Below, in pieces: positions 43,701 through 55,850 of a stretch of DNA of 64,000 nt. The stretch is from Calcarisporiella thermophila CBS 279.70 (taxonomy: Eukaryota > Calcarisporiellomycota): positions 97,687 to 161,686 of the forward strand of contig NW_027192214.1 in assembly GCF_041956535.1 (NCBI RefSeq), written 5' to 3'. How positions within the stretch are numbered: position 1 is the first letter of the stretch; every line of letters starts with the position of its first letter. The notes under the pieces were generated by a model. It made no database searches. It saw nothing but the letters and a program-made list of their open reading frames with translations, and was not told the DNA's origin. Both the position numbers and the translations under genes were made by a program.

Positions 43701-44837
43701 GCCGTGAGGCTCAAACGATTTTTTTTTATTAGTTACTTCAACAAATGCAGCTTGGTCAAGTTTTCCAAGGGTTTGAAGAGGGTACCATCACATTTGATCC
43801 CACCTACAAGTACGACAACGGCACCCACCATTACGACACGAGCGAGAAACAGCGAATACCGTCTTGGACCGACCGGATTCTCTATCGCGGAAAACCGGTA
43901 TCATCAAGACTTCCACCCAAAAATAAAGCGATATACTGATTTTTCTTTTAATGATCATTAGTTACGGCAACTGGGTTATAGCCGTGCAGAACTCTTGGTG
44001 TCGGATCACCGCCCTGTAATGTCGCTCTTCGAGGTTGACATCCTGGTGATAGATCACGCAGCCAAAGGGAGCCTTATGAATCACCTGTATAAGGAGAAAG
44101 TGAAGGAAGCAGCTGGAAAGGTGGCGGCCCTCAGCGGCATTCCTCCCCAAGAAAAGAAGGCGGTGGAGAGTAGCTTGATGGACACGGGACCACCAACAGG
44201 GGTGCTTGTGGACTTGAGTGTGGATGAGGCGGAGGAAGTGGAAAGTCTGCCGCTTCCGAGTTCACAATCGTTCCGATGGTGGGAGGTTGGACGGGATGCT
44301 CATCCACCAAAGGGGGAATCGAGAGCAACCACATCGAAGAAGAACCCATTCCTAGACGACGAAAGTGAGGAGGAGGGATGGATCGAGGTCAAGCAATGGG
44401 AGGGAGTTCGCCCTGCCCCCTTGGCCCAAAAACAGAGGAAGAAGAAGAACCCATTCTTGGACGAGGACGAGGAGGTCGTATGGAAGGCCGAGATAGCAAG
44501 CGAATTTCAAAACAGCGATAGAAACATGGCGCAAGCCAATTCCGCTACTACATTAGGGGGCGAGTGGTGGGCCGTAGAGAAGCAGCAGTCGTCGGGGGCA
44601 CGGGCCACAGTCAGACCGCTTGTAGAATTGCATGAATCTCCTGAGAAGCAGGAGAGCACTCAAGCACCGAACCCGTGGAAAGTATCTAGCGGCAAGTCAC
44701 TACTAGATGACGATTCTCCGATGGGGGTGATAGACCAAGAAAGGGGAGGAGGAGTGGAGGATAAAAGGGAGGAGGCGGGGGTCGTGGAGGAGAGAGGGAC
44801 GAAGGATGTATTCGCGTTTTGGGCCTCCAAGGCTTAG
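40737..44837 (+). CDS. Synaptojanin-like inositol polyphosphate phosphatase (Sac1 + 5-phosphatase)
   Basis: Twelve exons, all in phase, give 1121 residues. Residues about 1-520 are a Sac1 domain; the active site reads [12 protein letters not shown] (C-x5-R), near 42330. Residues about 550-870 are an inositol 5-phosphatase domain: [58 protein letters not shown] and SDHRPV. The C-terminal tail is acidic and carries two KKNPFLD copies; NPF motifs bind EH-domain endocytic proteins. The layout is that of yeast Inp51/52/53 and animal synaptojanin, which strip phosphates from PI(4,5)P2 and other phosphoinositides in endocytosis. Both catalytic sites look intact, unlike Inp51, whose Sac site is inactive. 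Exon ends: 40968, 41440, 41613, about 41742, 41874, 42649, 42799, 42979, 43499, 43666, 43897. Confidence 0.93.
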
Positions 44838-44953
44838 CATATTGATTAATTTTCATTTATTAAAGAGAGAAGGAGATATATATTTCTGGTTTCTTCATGT
44901 CTATATATACAAAGTCTATTTTTATTTGTATTCCCCTGCCGCCTTCCTTTTGC

Positions 44954-45512
44954 CTACTCCTGTTGTTGTCGTTGACTTTCCTGCACTTTTTTTAAGAACT
45001 ATCATGATAAAATCACATGTGTCAAGACATCTTTTCCCATAGGAGTCTGCCAAGATGATCATTACCTTCTGGTGTCTTTCCCCAAACCGTGTCCCTGCAC
45101 GCTTAGATAACAGGATAAATTTTTCGGTGCACTTGACTACACATTGCTCCTGTAGATGGATGCAAAGGATTCAGTCCAACTGGGTTAGCTTCATCGAATC
45201 CCCGATGTCCTATTTTACCTCGCGATTGAGCAATGTCCGTGTTGTGAAATCATTCACGCAGTTATTGAAGCATTGTTCTGCAATTTCGAGATATATACGC
45301 ATATTCTCCATCACCTTTCCAAAGAGAAATTCTTTCAATATCACAGAGGTACGTTGGGGGACGGGGATGGGCCTACCTGCTTTTCCTCCATCTTTCTCTG
45401 GAGCTCAAGCTGCTCTTGGTAACTTAAATGTGAAAGATCCTATCGAGTAGAGAGGCTGGTTAATGTCTATGTCAAAAAATGATGAGTGTGCACAATCGCC
45501 GATCCCAACCAT
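44954..45512 (-). CDS. tim9: Mitochondrial intermembrane-space chaperone Tim9
   Basis: Five exons rebuilt from splice sites (45512-45510, 45439-45377, 45314-45219, 45149-45066, 44980-44954) give 90 residues, the normal size. The twin CX3C signature is complete: CFNNC, then DFTTRTLLNREEQ, then CVVKC, with the family phrase RFGE at the end of the second helix. The MEEKQVMENM helix before the first Cys pair is also typical. The first coding exon is proposed to be the ATG alone, with the intron starting right behind it; this is the least certain part. Tim9 forms a hexamer with Tim10 that escorts hydrophobic carriers to the TIM22 complex. Its 3' end lies 117 bases from the synaptojanin stop. Confidence 0.88.
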
Positions 45513-46114
45513 TATTTTTGATCAATTATATAATTAACAATAGGGGCAATTCGAATACACCTCCACGCAGCCGTGAAAAATGGAAAATGATAGTCATAAA
45601 AAAATAAATAACAGTCATATGGCTTATGCGATGCGTTCTCGAAGGTATAAATTGGCTCCTCGCTCTCGTTTCTCTTTTTTTCTGTCTTGAACGAGCTTTT
45701 CCTCATTAGAAGAAAATTTCTCTTCATGTGTTTCTTCTTCAACTGAATTAGCTCAAGAACAAATTCATGGCGGATTATTAGGCAAGCTAATCTAGACTTT
45801 ATTGTTGTGGTTTTCTTGTCACCTGCCCTCCATATATTTCATTGCACAAATGAAAAGTTTTGTTTACACTTGAAAAGATGTATCCTTCCATTTTCCCTGC
45901 GAGAATGACACGTAAAAAAAAAAGATACAAAGTGATTTGTTGTGGATATTCCCTTTTCAAATAGAATGCTCGCGAGGGTCCATCCTATTTGAAAAGGAGC
46001 TAGTTTCGCTTCAAGCCTAGGAGACGAAGATGATAAAACATGATAGAGAGAGGATATTTTATATTTTTTTATTTAAAAAAGTATGCGCATAGAAATAAGG
46101 TATCCATTCTCCCC
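45513..46114. other. Intergenic region
   Basis: AT-rich; no supported frame. It holds the Tim9 promoter and the 3' side of RPS2. Confidence 0.5.
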
Positions 46115-47192
46115 TCATTTGCGTTGCTTTTGAGCCAAAAAGTCAGAGAATTTCTGGAAAGGCGCCGTCTGGAACTCCGTCTCTCGCCAGAGATCAGGAG
46201 TCAAGAAAGAATAGGTATTGCCAATGGCCGCAAAGGTTGCCTTGACAAAGTTGCCCATAGTACGGGTAGAGCCACGGGAGGTTGTGTAGCAGTCAGTGAC
46301 ACCAGCAAGCTGCAAAAGCTTCTTAGGAGTGGGGGCGGCAACAATGCCAGTGCCGCGAGGAGCAGGCACAAGACGACAGATGACTGAACCGCATTTGCCA
46401 GTAACCTAAGAGGAAAATGACGATGCGAGATTGATTAAAAAGAAGCGCCAAAAAAGAGGAATATGATTTGTACCTTGGCTGGGACAGTGTGGGGCTCACC
46501 AAGTTTCGAACCCCAGTATCCTCGGCGCACTGGAATCACGCTCAATTTGGCCAAGATAATGGCACCGCGAATGGCAGTGGCCACTTCCTTGGAGCACTTG
46601 ACACCAAGACCGACGTGTCCGTCGAAATCGCCAATGACCACGAATGCCTTGAAACGGGTGCGCTGGCCGGCACGCGTCTGCTTCTGAACGGGCATGATCT
46701 TCATCACTTCATCCTTCAATTTGGGAAGGAAAAAGTCCACGATTTGGTATTCTTTGATCGGCAGCGAAAACAGATAGATCTCCTCCATCGACTTGATTTT
46801 GCCATCCTTGACAAGGCGTCCGAGCTTGGTGACGGGGACCCTGATGGATTTGAGGTGACTTAATAAAGGGGAGAAGCATCTAGATCGGTCAAAATTAAAT
46901 TACCATTCACCCTTTTCGTCGTCTCTACGACCACGTCCGCGACCTCCACGGCCACGTCCCCGACCACGTCCGCGTCCGAATCCGCCACGTCCTTGAGTGA
47001 AAAATGATCATAATTAATGATCGATGGATCGAGATTGCAAAGGAAAAAGGTGAAAATGCGCTAAAAACAGGGTGCCAAACAAGCCCAAACATATACAATC
47101 CTCATTCTACCATTTGCTCGAGCAATTAAAAAGCATTTCTGAAATGGTCACTTACCACCGCGACTATCGGCCGGTCCAGAAGAGTCAGCCAT
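46115..47192 (-). CDS. rps2: 40S ribosomal protein uS5 (RPS2)
   Basis: Four exons (47192-47156, 46991-46904, 46840-46474, 46405-46115) give 260 residues. An N-terminal Gly/Arg-rich (RGRGRGRG) tail precedes the S5 domains: [59 protein letters not shown], then [20 protein letters not shown] in the C-terminal domain. These are near-invariant eukaryotic uS5 blocks. The protein sits at the mRNA entry channel of the small subunit. The RGG tail is a usual arginine methylation target. The acceptor of exon 3 was chosen as CATCAG (near 46841) because it restores EWVPVTK; a nearer upstream AG would insert foreign residues. Confidence 0.97.
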
Positions 47193-47819
47193 TTGCTAGG
47201 GATCCAAAGAAAAACATTAATCTCTGCGGTGCACCGCTGGCTCATCTTCACTCCATTGCACCTCGGGCAGAAGCGGATGGATGGATGAGTGATATAAAAG
47301 TCTACTCACATAATCCCTTTCCTTCTTGTTGGAATCCGCGTATACCGGAAAGGAGGAACTTCTATAGTCGCCTATGCAACGATGCTTTTCAGAACAAATC
47401 TAACCTAACCTAAATAGGAGGGTGTGGCTTGTAACCGCCGGTTATTGCTCAGAGGGTCAAAGGGACTGAGCACGGAGGACAACGTGTGGTGTGAATAGAG
47501 GATGCGTTGAAATGCACTAGGAGGATGGGCAAAATATACGCGCAGTAGGTGGGGAGGGACACACAGCCATGGTGCATGAGCATATATTTGCATTTGTCTT
47601 TTCTGAGTTTAATTAGTGGCCAATGGGACCGAGGGCGAAATTATTTCTTAACGCGTTTTACGCGTTTCATTTCACCCAGCACTCTCTCTTTTCGCACTCA
47701 CTGAGTTTTTCTGAAGCTTTCTAATCATTCTGAACGCTCTCAACTAACCTCCTGCTAACCTTCTACTAAACAATTTTGCATTTCCAAACTATTGCTAACC
47801 ATTTGTTTTCTCTTCCAAG
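47193..47819. promoter_or_regulatory. Divergent promoter region between RPS2 and the CRIB gene
   Basis: About 630 bases between two start codons facing away from each other. Two ACGCGTTTTACGCGTTT-like repeats sit near 47650-47670. Pyrimidine-rich sequence precedes both starts. A plus-strand frame at 47072-47413 is not supported. Confidence 0.45.
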
Positions 47820-48721
47820 ATGGGTCAATCTTTTGCTAAAATTTCCTCCAACAAAACACAGGTGGATCCAAATTGGCAACTAAATGATTCTAACCATAAT
47901 TACCATTACAGAGATAGGTCTACCGCAGGTAGTGGGCACAAGAAACGGAATAAATCTAAAAACAAGAACAGGATATCGAAGGATATGATCGGATTACCCC
48001 AAAACTTCCAGGTGATATTGCAAGTGCCATTACTCCATTAACGGCAGTTTATTCACCATTTTCTTAATCTCTAGCACAACGGACATATTGGCATCGACGA
48101 CATGACGAGCGTCAAAGATGTAAATGCTACTTCAATCTGGAAGCCTTTTCTGCAAACGACTAATTCGATATTATTATAGTTTAACAAACTCTTTATCCAG
48201 CTAGATGAGGTCGCACTCGCACTCCAGGTAGACCCTACTGCCGAACCACAAACTTGTGGAAAATCAACGCAGCCCGTAAGCATTCAAATAGGAGCAGCAT
48301 GGCTGATTCCTATTTAATCCTCTCCAAATTTTAGGGCCCTCGTCCTGCAACTCGAGCTCCAAAAGAGGCCTTGCCAAGGAAGCCTCCTATTCATACGCTC
48401 CCCTCCCAACCATTGCCCGCCTACCACCCAGCTGCGCCTAAATGCAAGCCAACATCGATACAAACTTCTTTCCGCCCGGCCCAGTCGCCTATAATTCAGA
48501 AAAAAGTATTCCTACGTTTAAAAGATTTTCTGGGACCGCATTTGCCTAACATTGGTTTATCTTAGCGCTGGGCATTTGCACAGAATTATCTTCGACGTTC
48601 GGTAGACTATGCCCCGATGTCTCCTCTGTCGTCCCATTTTCAAGCCTTTGCTTATCAAAACATGCCGTATGGTCAACAACCATCTCTCGTTCGAAACCCT
48701 CGTACTGAATTAGTATATTGA
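47820..48721 (+). CDS. Small CRIB-domain protein (Cdc42/Rac effector-like)
   Basis: Five exons (47820-48011, 48075-48119, 48180-48275, 48336-48506, 48566-48721) give 219 residues with phase 0 at every junction. A CRIB motif spans the first intron: IGLPQNFQ followed by HNGHIGIDD, matching I-S-x-P-x2-F-x-H-x2-H-V/I-G. The N-terminal MGQSF could be N-myristoylated. The rest is Pro-rich (PRKPPIHTLPSQPLPAYHP) and polar, with no kinase domain. The layout resembles small Cdc42 effectors such as yeast Gic1/Gic2, which link Cdc42-GTP to polarity and septin assembly. The specific role is inference. Confidence 0.8.
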
Positions 48722-49314
48722 CTTTATGCTTTTAATTTTTTGTGTACAATTGCGCTCTGTTTTTCAAACTTGCTATTTAGATATGTTTGTGAATTTCGTT
48801 ATTTCAATGGTTTAATGTGCTTGTCTTTAAATTTTATTATAATAAAAAGTACCGCTGCTTTTTGTCATCCCTCCCTGTCCATTGCCTGGGTAAGCCAGGT
48901 CTGAATTAGATCGCTGAGCCATCCCAACTCTGCCTAGTATAGAGAGGGATGCCAACCAAACTCTGTTAAAAAAAGGGGGAGCACACGTGAGGAATTAGGG
49001 TGTGGCACGCTGTAGAGTTGCATGCTTCCAAATAACGTCCAACCCAAGTATGGAAAGGGCGTTTGAAAAGCATTAGGTTGGGTATGAATTTGCAAGTTAA
49101 TACTTTGTTTGCGCAATAAAGCTTTGGCTACTAATCTAATACAAAGCTCGTAACTCTGGCCTCGCTTCTATGCCTATCACGCTACCAAAAGTTGCAAACT
49201 TTCAGCAGCATTTTTAGGTTAGGTTATCACTTCCAATTCATTTCATTACCCCACATTTTTCATTTTGCGAGGCTAAAAGAAATCTCTTCATTATCTCAAT
49301 GATAACAGAACGCG
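48722..49314. other. Intergenic region
   Basis: AT-rich with the AATAAA-like end signal of the CRIB gene near 48840 (AATAAAAAGT). No supported gene. Confidence 0.45.
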
Positions 49315-50991
49315 ATGTCTACAAAAATTGCCCGCCCAAGACAATCCAATTCGATGCTCACGACTGAAGATGAGCGTGTGGTGACTGTACCAAGCCAAAT
49401 GCCCGTCGATCGCCCCAAGCAGAAGCAGCCCAATAGTGCGTATTGTACACTAATTGCTCTTTCTAGCTCAACTAATTCTCAACACTCACCTAGGAACCAC
49501 CAAGACAAGTCACAAACTTGCTCTATTTCCTGATGAAGAGGCAGTACCTCAACAAGAAGATGGGTTTTTCATGGACGATGTCTACAATCAAATTATGCAA
49601 ATACCTTCTCACAGCCGATTTGAGACTGAGCGACTGAGCAAATTAGATAGGGCCAAATTGCCCCGTGTAACTGCATATTGCACAGCATCGTGAGTGCACT
49701 TACTGAAACCAGTGATTCTCTGGATTATTTCTCATGTTTTGTAAAATGCAGGCAGTACAGGATGAAGGATTTAATGAAGGCCTTGCATGCAAGGCACAAT
49801 ATCAATGGAACAGCGCCAAAACGTCTTGACGAAGCGTACTTGTTTTTTTTTTGAAGCCTCGCTGATTTAGAGCTAACTCTTTTTGCTAGTATATATACGC
49901 CGTACAATTTTCCATCCTCCAGCGCACCCCTCGTGGACTATTCAGAGGAAAATGCTGCTAATACACCAGAAATTTTCTTTTTCGACTATGGTGTCGTCGT
50001 GTTTTGGGGCATGACGGAAAGCCAAGAGTGCGCTATTTTAGAAGAACTGACTGGATTTGAGGAGGAGAAACTTGCAAAAGAAGACATAGAAACAGAGGAG
50101 TTTCGGTATTATTACAACGCGTTCGACCAACCAAAGTAAGCATGTATTTGAACAGGTGGAGTCTGTGGCGTATATTCACTGTTAGTTTTTGTAAGGATCT
50201 ACAACGACGTTATAACCCTGCGAAATCCCAATAACTATATGGTGAAGCTCACCATCTCCCATGCCATTGCGCAGTCTACCAAGGTAATTGGTGTGGTAGT
50301 AATTGAATTCAACCCTGTTGCGACTAAAGTTTGTCCTCTAGATGACACTATTTGAAGGGCTAATTGAGGACACGATTGAATCCACTAAGCACATTCCTCA
50401 GGCTATGGCAGAGAGTGGCAAGGTGCATATGAGCAGGTTCGTGTATTAGCCCGATTTTTCATATTCTTATTAGAGGATTTTGAACCTTATTCTGTTCAGA
50501 ACTGCAATAACGAAGAAAATCGGACAACTGTTTATTATGCGAATCAACATTAATCTTGTCAGTAATATACTGGACACACCCGAAATATTCTGGAGTGAAC
50601 CTGCTTTGGAACCTCTCTATATTGCCATTCGACGCTACTTGGAAATTGGGCAGCGAGTGGAACTCCTCAATCAGCGTGTAGGCGTTATTTCAGACTTGTT
50701 GGATATGCTTAGAGAGCATTTGACCAGTTCTCATGGTAGGCGCCTGTGAATTTTTCTATATGCATTTCGTATTCACTTGTCTCGTGAATTGTATGTCATC
50801 TCCAGGTGAGCAGCTGGAGTGGATCGTTATTGTATTGATTATTTTTGAGATCGTGATAGGTAACCTTATTCTCAATCCCACACTGACTTGAATGCCGATG
50901 CTATATTTTTTTTTTTTTCAACTCAGGTGTTATAACAATAGCCATGGATGCGGCAAACTATACCAAACGCATAAATCAGGGTCGCTTGTAA
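49315..50991 (+). CDS. Rmd1/Sif2-family (DUF155) membrane protein
   Basis: Nine exons (49315-49435, 49494-49689, 49752-49835, 49890-50135, 50196-50283, 50342-50436, 50500-50735, 50806-50859, 50927-50991) give 394 residues, every junction in phase. The DUF155/RMND1 core spans about residues 145-340: EIFFFDYGVVVFWGM, then YNDVITLRNPNNYMVKLTISHAIAQSTKMTLFE, then a long coiled stretch with PEIFWSEPALEPLY and RRYLEIGQRVELLNQRV. One C-terminal transmembrane helix (EWIVIVLIIFEIVIGVITIA) closes the protein. Fungal members lie at endosomal or mitochondrial membranes; yeast Rmd1 and Rmd8 are needed for sporulation, and animal RMND1 supports mitochondrial translation. The N-terminus here lacks an obvious mitochondrial presequence. 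Confidence 0.9.
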
Positions 50992-51580
50992 ATTTTTATT
51001 CTTAGTAGCTATTCACACGCAATATACATTTTATTGGCTTGGCCTATACTTGATTGTAATCTTCTTTATTTCGTAGAGTTTTTATTTTCCCTGCATGTCT
51101 CAACGCGAAAAAACATGCTCTTAAGAATATTGATTATCCTTCATGGAACTTGATTTTTTTTGAAAATTATCTACCCTCCAAGTGGGTTTTGTAGTTCTTT
51201 TTGAAATTTTTCGCTATTCCCTTGCTGGAATGAAAGAGGTGAACGCTCGAAAACATATACCGCCAGGTGCTATAATGGGCTTGTTGTGATACATAGAACT
51301 TGAGGCGTATTTTATTTAAAAAACTTGGGTTTAACAATTCGAGGATGAAGTTTCCGCGAACAACTATAGTCCAGTAGATAACGCTATTAGATATAGATAT
51401 ATAAAAAAGTATGCATAAATAATGAATGTGAATTAAAGGAATATGAATGGGTGCTGAGGAAGGGGTAGGGGGTAACGAGGGTATAAATAAATTTCTCGGG
51501 GAATAAATCAACTAAAGTCCAATAGTACGGGCACCATACGCATAGGTGAATAGGGATAGGTGATGGTGGAATGATATTGT
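50992..51580. other. Convergent intergenic region
   Basis: Very AT-rich. It holds the two facing 3' ends. A minus-strand frame at 51167-51511 is not supported. Confidence 0.5.
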
Positions 51581-53484
51581 TCAGTACAAGCTCTTTCTCC
51601 TCTGATGCCGCTTCTCCTCTGAAAGACCCTGTTCAGCGTCTCGCTCTTTCCATTTTTTCGAGCTCTTTTTCCCGCCCACTTGATGAGAAGCAGAACGCCG
51701 TCTGTTATCAATCTCTCTTTCATAGCCTTCCTCTGAACCACTGTACTCCCAATCATAGTAATCTGGTGGGTACCGATACGCCCTCGGAGGCCAATGCCTC
51801 GGCGGGTAATAATATCTTAGATACTCGGCATCATCTATTGAGGTGTACGTAGTGTCCATTGGATCGTAGAAATCGTCCGCGCGTGGGTCAAAATAATGGC
51901 GGTGCAAAGACTGCGAGCGTCTTCTAGACGGAGGATGGGCTGGTCGATATCCATGAGAAGAGATGTAAGTGGGGAAGCTTCGGCCGTCGAGGTCCTCGTA
52001 CTCATCGCCATAATAATCATACTCAGGACCCCACGATCTCCTGCTTCTTTCTCTCTCTCTCACTCTCTCTCGGCCTCTCTCTTTATCTCGCAACAGCCCT
52101 CGATCAATGAGTGCCTGTTCCAATTGCTGTTGCCCCCTGGCGAGCTGCTCCAAAATCTTCTGCTCGCGCTTTCGGTGCTCTACTTCGCGCCTGTAAAACT
52201 CGTCTCGTTTCAGCCGTAGATCATTCAGCTGTTTCCTAAGATTCTCCAACTCCATATTTGGATTAGTTTTCGCGCTTGCTAACATTCCCGATGGCGCAGG
52301 GGTAGACCGCTTCTTGATAGGTGGAGAGGGCGGACTTTCATTCTGTAGCGTGTTCTGCGTCTCTTTCGCGCTGGGTGGAGACACCCTGACCTTGCCGGAA
52401 CTTGCGACGCTCCCGCCCGCGACAGTATAATCGCCGTCTCCTGGCCGAGCCTTTCCGGATATATTACCAATGCTATCTAATTTGGGACTCTTTGTCGCTG
52501 TATGGGCGTTACTCTTCTGTGGACCTTGTCTTGGTGAACCTAACGCTACCGGGCCGGGAGGGAAGCCTGGGGGGATACCTGGGATGAAGCCGGGATGCAT
52601 TCCTGGCGGGGGAAATCCAGGCATTCCGAAATAGGCCGCATGTTTTCCATGCGGCGGCATGGGTGGGAGCATGTTCAAAGGATGCCCCGGCTCACCAGCA
52701 AGCGGTGGCAAGTGCATCATTGGAGGTGGAATATGCGAATTCTTGGCTGCAAACATCGGTGATCCCCCCATAGGAAATCCCATCATGTCCGATTGCTCTA
52801 GTCCGTCAAAGCTGAACTGGCCAGCACTGCTGGGAGCTTGAGTGGGGAGAAATCCAAACGGCTGGGAAGAGGTCGAGGGCTGGCTTTCTTGACTTGATGC
52901 AGTCGCTATAGAATTGGCGCTGTGGTCCTGGAAAGTGGGCTGATCAGATGCACCTGCTTCAGCCGGAGGAATGCTTTCAGTTCCGCCTCCACCTTGCTGA
53001 CTGCCAAGAGTAGGATGCGACAAGAGGTTAGAACCATTATCCGATATATTTCCAGCGCCGCCAAAGCTGGCTGAGGGATCAAAATTCTCTTGTGAAGAAA
53101 AGGCTTCAGCACTAGGCTCGGAAGTGGTCGCGGGCTGTGAGCTTGTGTTTGTCGGAGTCTCAGAGTAAGACGATAAATTCTTGCTTTGGGGAGAGTGATG
53201 CCTTGCAGAAGGGCTGTTTTGCACAGGCTGTTCTGGAACTGAAAGATCGCAATTAGAACATTTAGTAATTTTGCGAAAACATTCCAAGCCTTACTTGGGG
53301 GAGATGCTTCGACCCTAGTTGATGAACTATCAAGCGACCCAGCTGGGAAAGAATCGTCTGGCTGGCTGACGCCACGAGATTCGGCTTTGTTCTTTTGGTC
53401 AACCTTTTCGGCAGCCGATCGTTCCTGAGCTAGCATCCTCTTCTCTCGCTCGCGGCGTGATCTTTCAACAATGAGTTTGAGCAT
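51581..53484 (-). CDS. Large disordered coiled-coil protein, unknown
   Basis: Two exons, 53484-53295 and 53238-51581, give 615 residues from this ATG. An acceptor (GGTTAG, near 53486) precedes it closely, so a further 5' exon is possible. The N-terminus is a basic coiled coil (VERSRREREKRMLAQER). The centre is Ser/Gln/Pro-rich, then Met/Pro/Gly-rich with MPGFPPPGMHPGFIPG repeats like those of RNA-processing proteins. A clear coiled coil (about residues 400-460: NMELENLRKQLNDLRLKRDEF, ending in RERVRERERS) follows, then a Tyr/Arg/Asp-rich tail and a basic end (RRKSLY). No enzyme domain is visible. A role in RNA metabolism would be a guess from composition only. Confidence 0.65.
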
Positions 53485-53973
53485 CTCTAACCATATCAGC
53501 AACAAAAGCGTTAATCTGTAATCATGGGAAAATGCATTTTGTGAAGTTAATTTACCCAAAACCGTGAATTAAGAGATAAAGAAAGCAGTAAAACGCACAG
53601 AGTATAGATTTTGACAAGGGTATAAATATGTTTAAAGAAACAAGGGAAAAAGCCTAATAAATTAAGGATTAGATGGAGAGTCCATCACTTTTGTTGGGTA
53701 GGTGGATAGTGAGTGGCAAATACAATAGGAGAAAAAACCCAAGAGAACAAAGTTCGTTCCTTTAGTGATAAACCAGGTGTGGCTAGAAGAGATGGACAAA
53801 AACAAACTCTTGAACTCCGTTGCTGCAATTGGGTGGCGCAGTGGCATCTTGTTTGCGAATTTTGGCTATCGAAACTCTTAAGCTCTCTCGGCCAGTCGCC
53901 TCACGCACGAGACCTTGGCAAGCGAGAGCCGTGCCTGCTATTTGCGATAATTTCCTGATTTATATTTTACAAG
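53485..53973. promoter_or_regulatory. Divergent promoter region
   Basis: About 490 bases between the coiled-coil gene and the phosphatidylserine decarboxylase gene. It may hide the first exon of the former. No specific site recognised. Confidence 0.45.
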
Positions 53974-55570
53974 ATGCTAAAGCTGGCACGCTTAAGGATA
54001 ATGCAACCTCTCCGTTGCCATTACCAGCAGGAGGTTGTATTTGTCACGACGGCACATCGTCGCCTATTGACTAGACCGCTACGGAAATTTCATCAATCGA
54101 GAGTGTGCTGCGTAGAGAACCAGAAACGTGAGCGATTAGCAGGTAAAGGGTTAACGTTATTGCAAGTAAATTCAAAGTTTATACATTGATGTGGACGATT
54201 TCCCCTCCTTAAGATCAAGTTAGGAGAGCATGGAATTCGACAGAAACGAAATGGTATCCTATACCCATCGGGCTTGGATTGGCGGTCATCGGTTTTCAAC
54301 ACTATTTGCATGTTCAGAAAAGAGAGAGGGAGCAAAGGGAAGGAAAGGAAGGGGATGAAGGTGGAGACAGAGCTGTCATAGTAGGGCCTTGGCAGGTAAT
54401 CTCGTCGTCATGTTTAGTATGTAATGCGTAGTGCCAACTCGCTTTTGCTCTTAGGTCCACGTTGCCAGTGCTCTGCCTCTTCGTTCCATTTCTAGGCTTT
54501 GGGGTAAACTGAACGAGCTGACTCTCCCTGTTCCCCTACGTGCTCCGCTCTATCGCCTCTATAGCTGGGTTTTTGGGTGTAACCTTGATGAGATTGAGGA
54601 GGAGGATCTTTCCAAATACCCAAATCTTTCCGCTTTCTTCTATCGAAAACTTAAGCCTGGGGCACGACTGATTGATGAAAAGGCGCCGTTGGTTTCTCCA
54701 GCTGACGGAAGGGTTCTTCATTTTGGTATTGTGGAAGAGCAAAAAATCGAGCAAGTAAAAGGGTTCACATATTCCTTAGACGCCTTTCTGGGGAAGCAGA
54801 GAAGGGGGGAGGTGAATCTGATCGAGATGTCGCATGCAGCCAATGTAGCTAAGGAGCAAGAGTTTGCAGTTGTTAACGGCATATCATATACGCTTGACAC
54901 GATGCTTGGAAGTGAGACCGAGAGTGAAATGGAGAAAAAAGAAAAGTCGGACCTGATGCCAGATGCGACTGCACCCGAGCACAAAGCGAGTCTAATAGAA
55001 GAGTTTCAGACTGCTGCCGAGGTATCACTCTCACCTCCAACAGCAACTACTCACCACAGCACGCGGGCGGGTAACGCAGTGTATTTCTGTGTCATCTACC
55101 TTGCTCCTGGTGATTACCACCGCTTCCATTCCCCTACAAATTGGGTGTGTGAATCGCGGCGCCACTTTGCCGGAGAGCTATTTTCTGTTTCCCCATACAT
55201 GGTCTCCATCCTTAAGGACTTGTTTGTGCTAAACGAGCGCGTTGTACTTCTCGGTAGATGGCGGTACGGGTTTTTCTCGATGATCCCTGTAGGCGCCACA
55301 AATGTGGGATCTATCAAAATCAATTTCGACCAGAAGCTAAAAACAAACCAAAAGGAGTATTTACAAGGGGGAACTTTCGAAGAGGCATCGTACAGAGGTG
55401 CGAGCAGATTGCTCGGTGGAAAGCCCTTACATATGGGAGACGAGGTAGGTGGGTTCTGCCTAGGATCCACCGTAGTACTTGTATTCGAGGCGCCGATAGG
55501 CTTCAAATTCACCGTGGAGGCTGGGCAAAAAGTTCGAATGGGACAGGCGCTTGGATCGATAGAGAATTAG
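53974..55570 (+). CDS. psd1: Mitochondrial phosphatidylserine decarboxylase (Psd1 type)
   Basis: Three exons, 53974-54127, 54214-54395 and 54455-55570, give 483 residues. The first exon encodes an Arg-rich, acid-poor mitochondrial presequence. The second has a transmembrane segment (IGLGLAVIGFQHYL). The third holds the catalytic part: LWGKLNELTLP, AFFYRKLKPG, LVSPADGRVLHFG, DYHRFHSP, and the LGST site (near 55470) where the proenzyme cuts itself and forms the pyruvoyl group. The enzyme makes phosphatidylethanolamine from phosphatidylserine at the inner membrane. An unusual acidic insertion of about 60 residues, SETESEMEKKEKSD and onwards, sits in the middle. Some fungal Psd1 proteins have such a loop. 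Confidence 0.94.
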
Positions 55571-55850
55571 GTCAAGCAATCCAAATCAAACTTCATAGAG
55601 TTATTTCCCCGTTTGTTTATTTCTGAAATCGCCTGAAAGTGTATTCCCTATCTGTTCATATCCAATGCCAATCTTCATAAAATTTACAGCATAATAAAAT
55701 AGATGCAAAAAAGCGAGTTGCAACACATTGCGAGGCAATGCTGCTCTATTTCTGCATACTCGAACTTTAAACATCATGTCCCAGCTTCATACATTTCACA
55801 ATCAGGGGAGAGAATTTATTATATTATTATACAATGTCGACAACAAAATT

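Noticed and set aside
45055-45450. Plus-strand ORF of 131 codons
   Set aside because: It lies across the exons and introns of the minus-strand Tim9 gene and has no similarity I recognise.
46992-47155. A C/D-box snoRNA in the first RPS2 intron
   Set aside because: No convincing RUGAUGA and CUGA pair with a terminal stem could be found.
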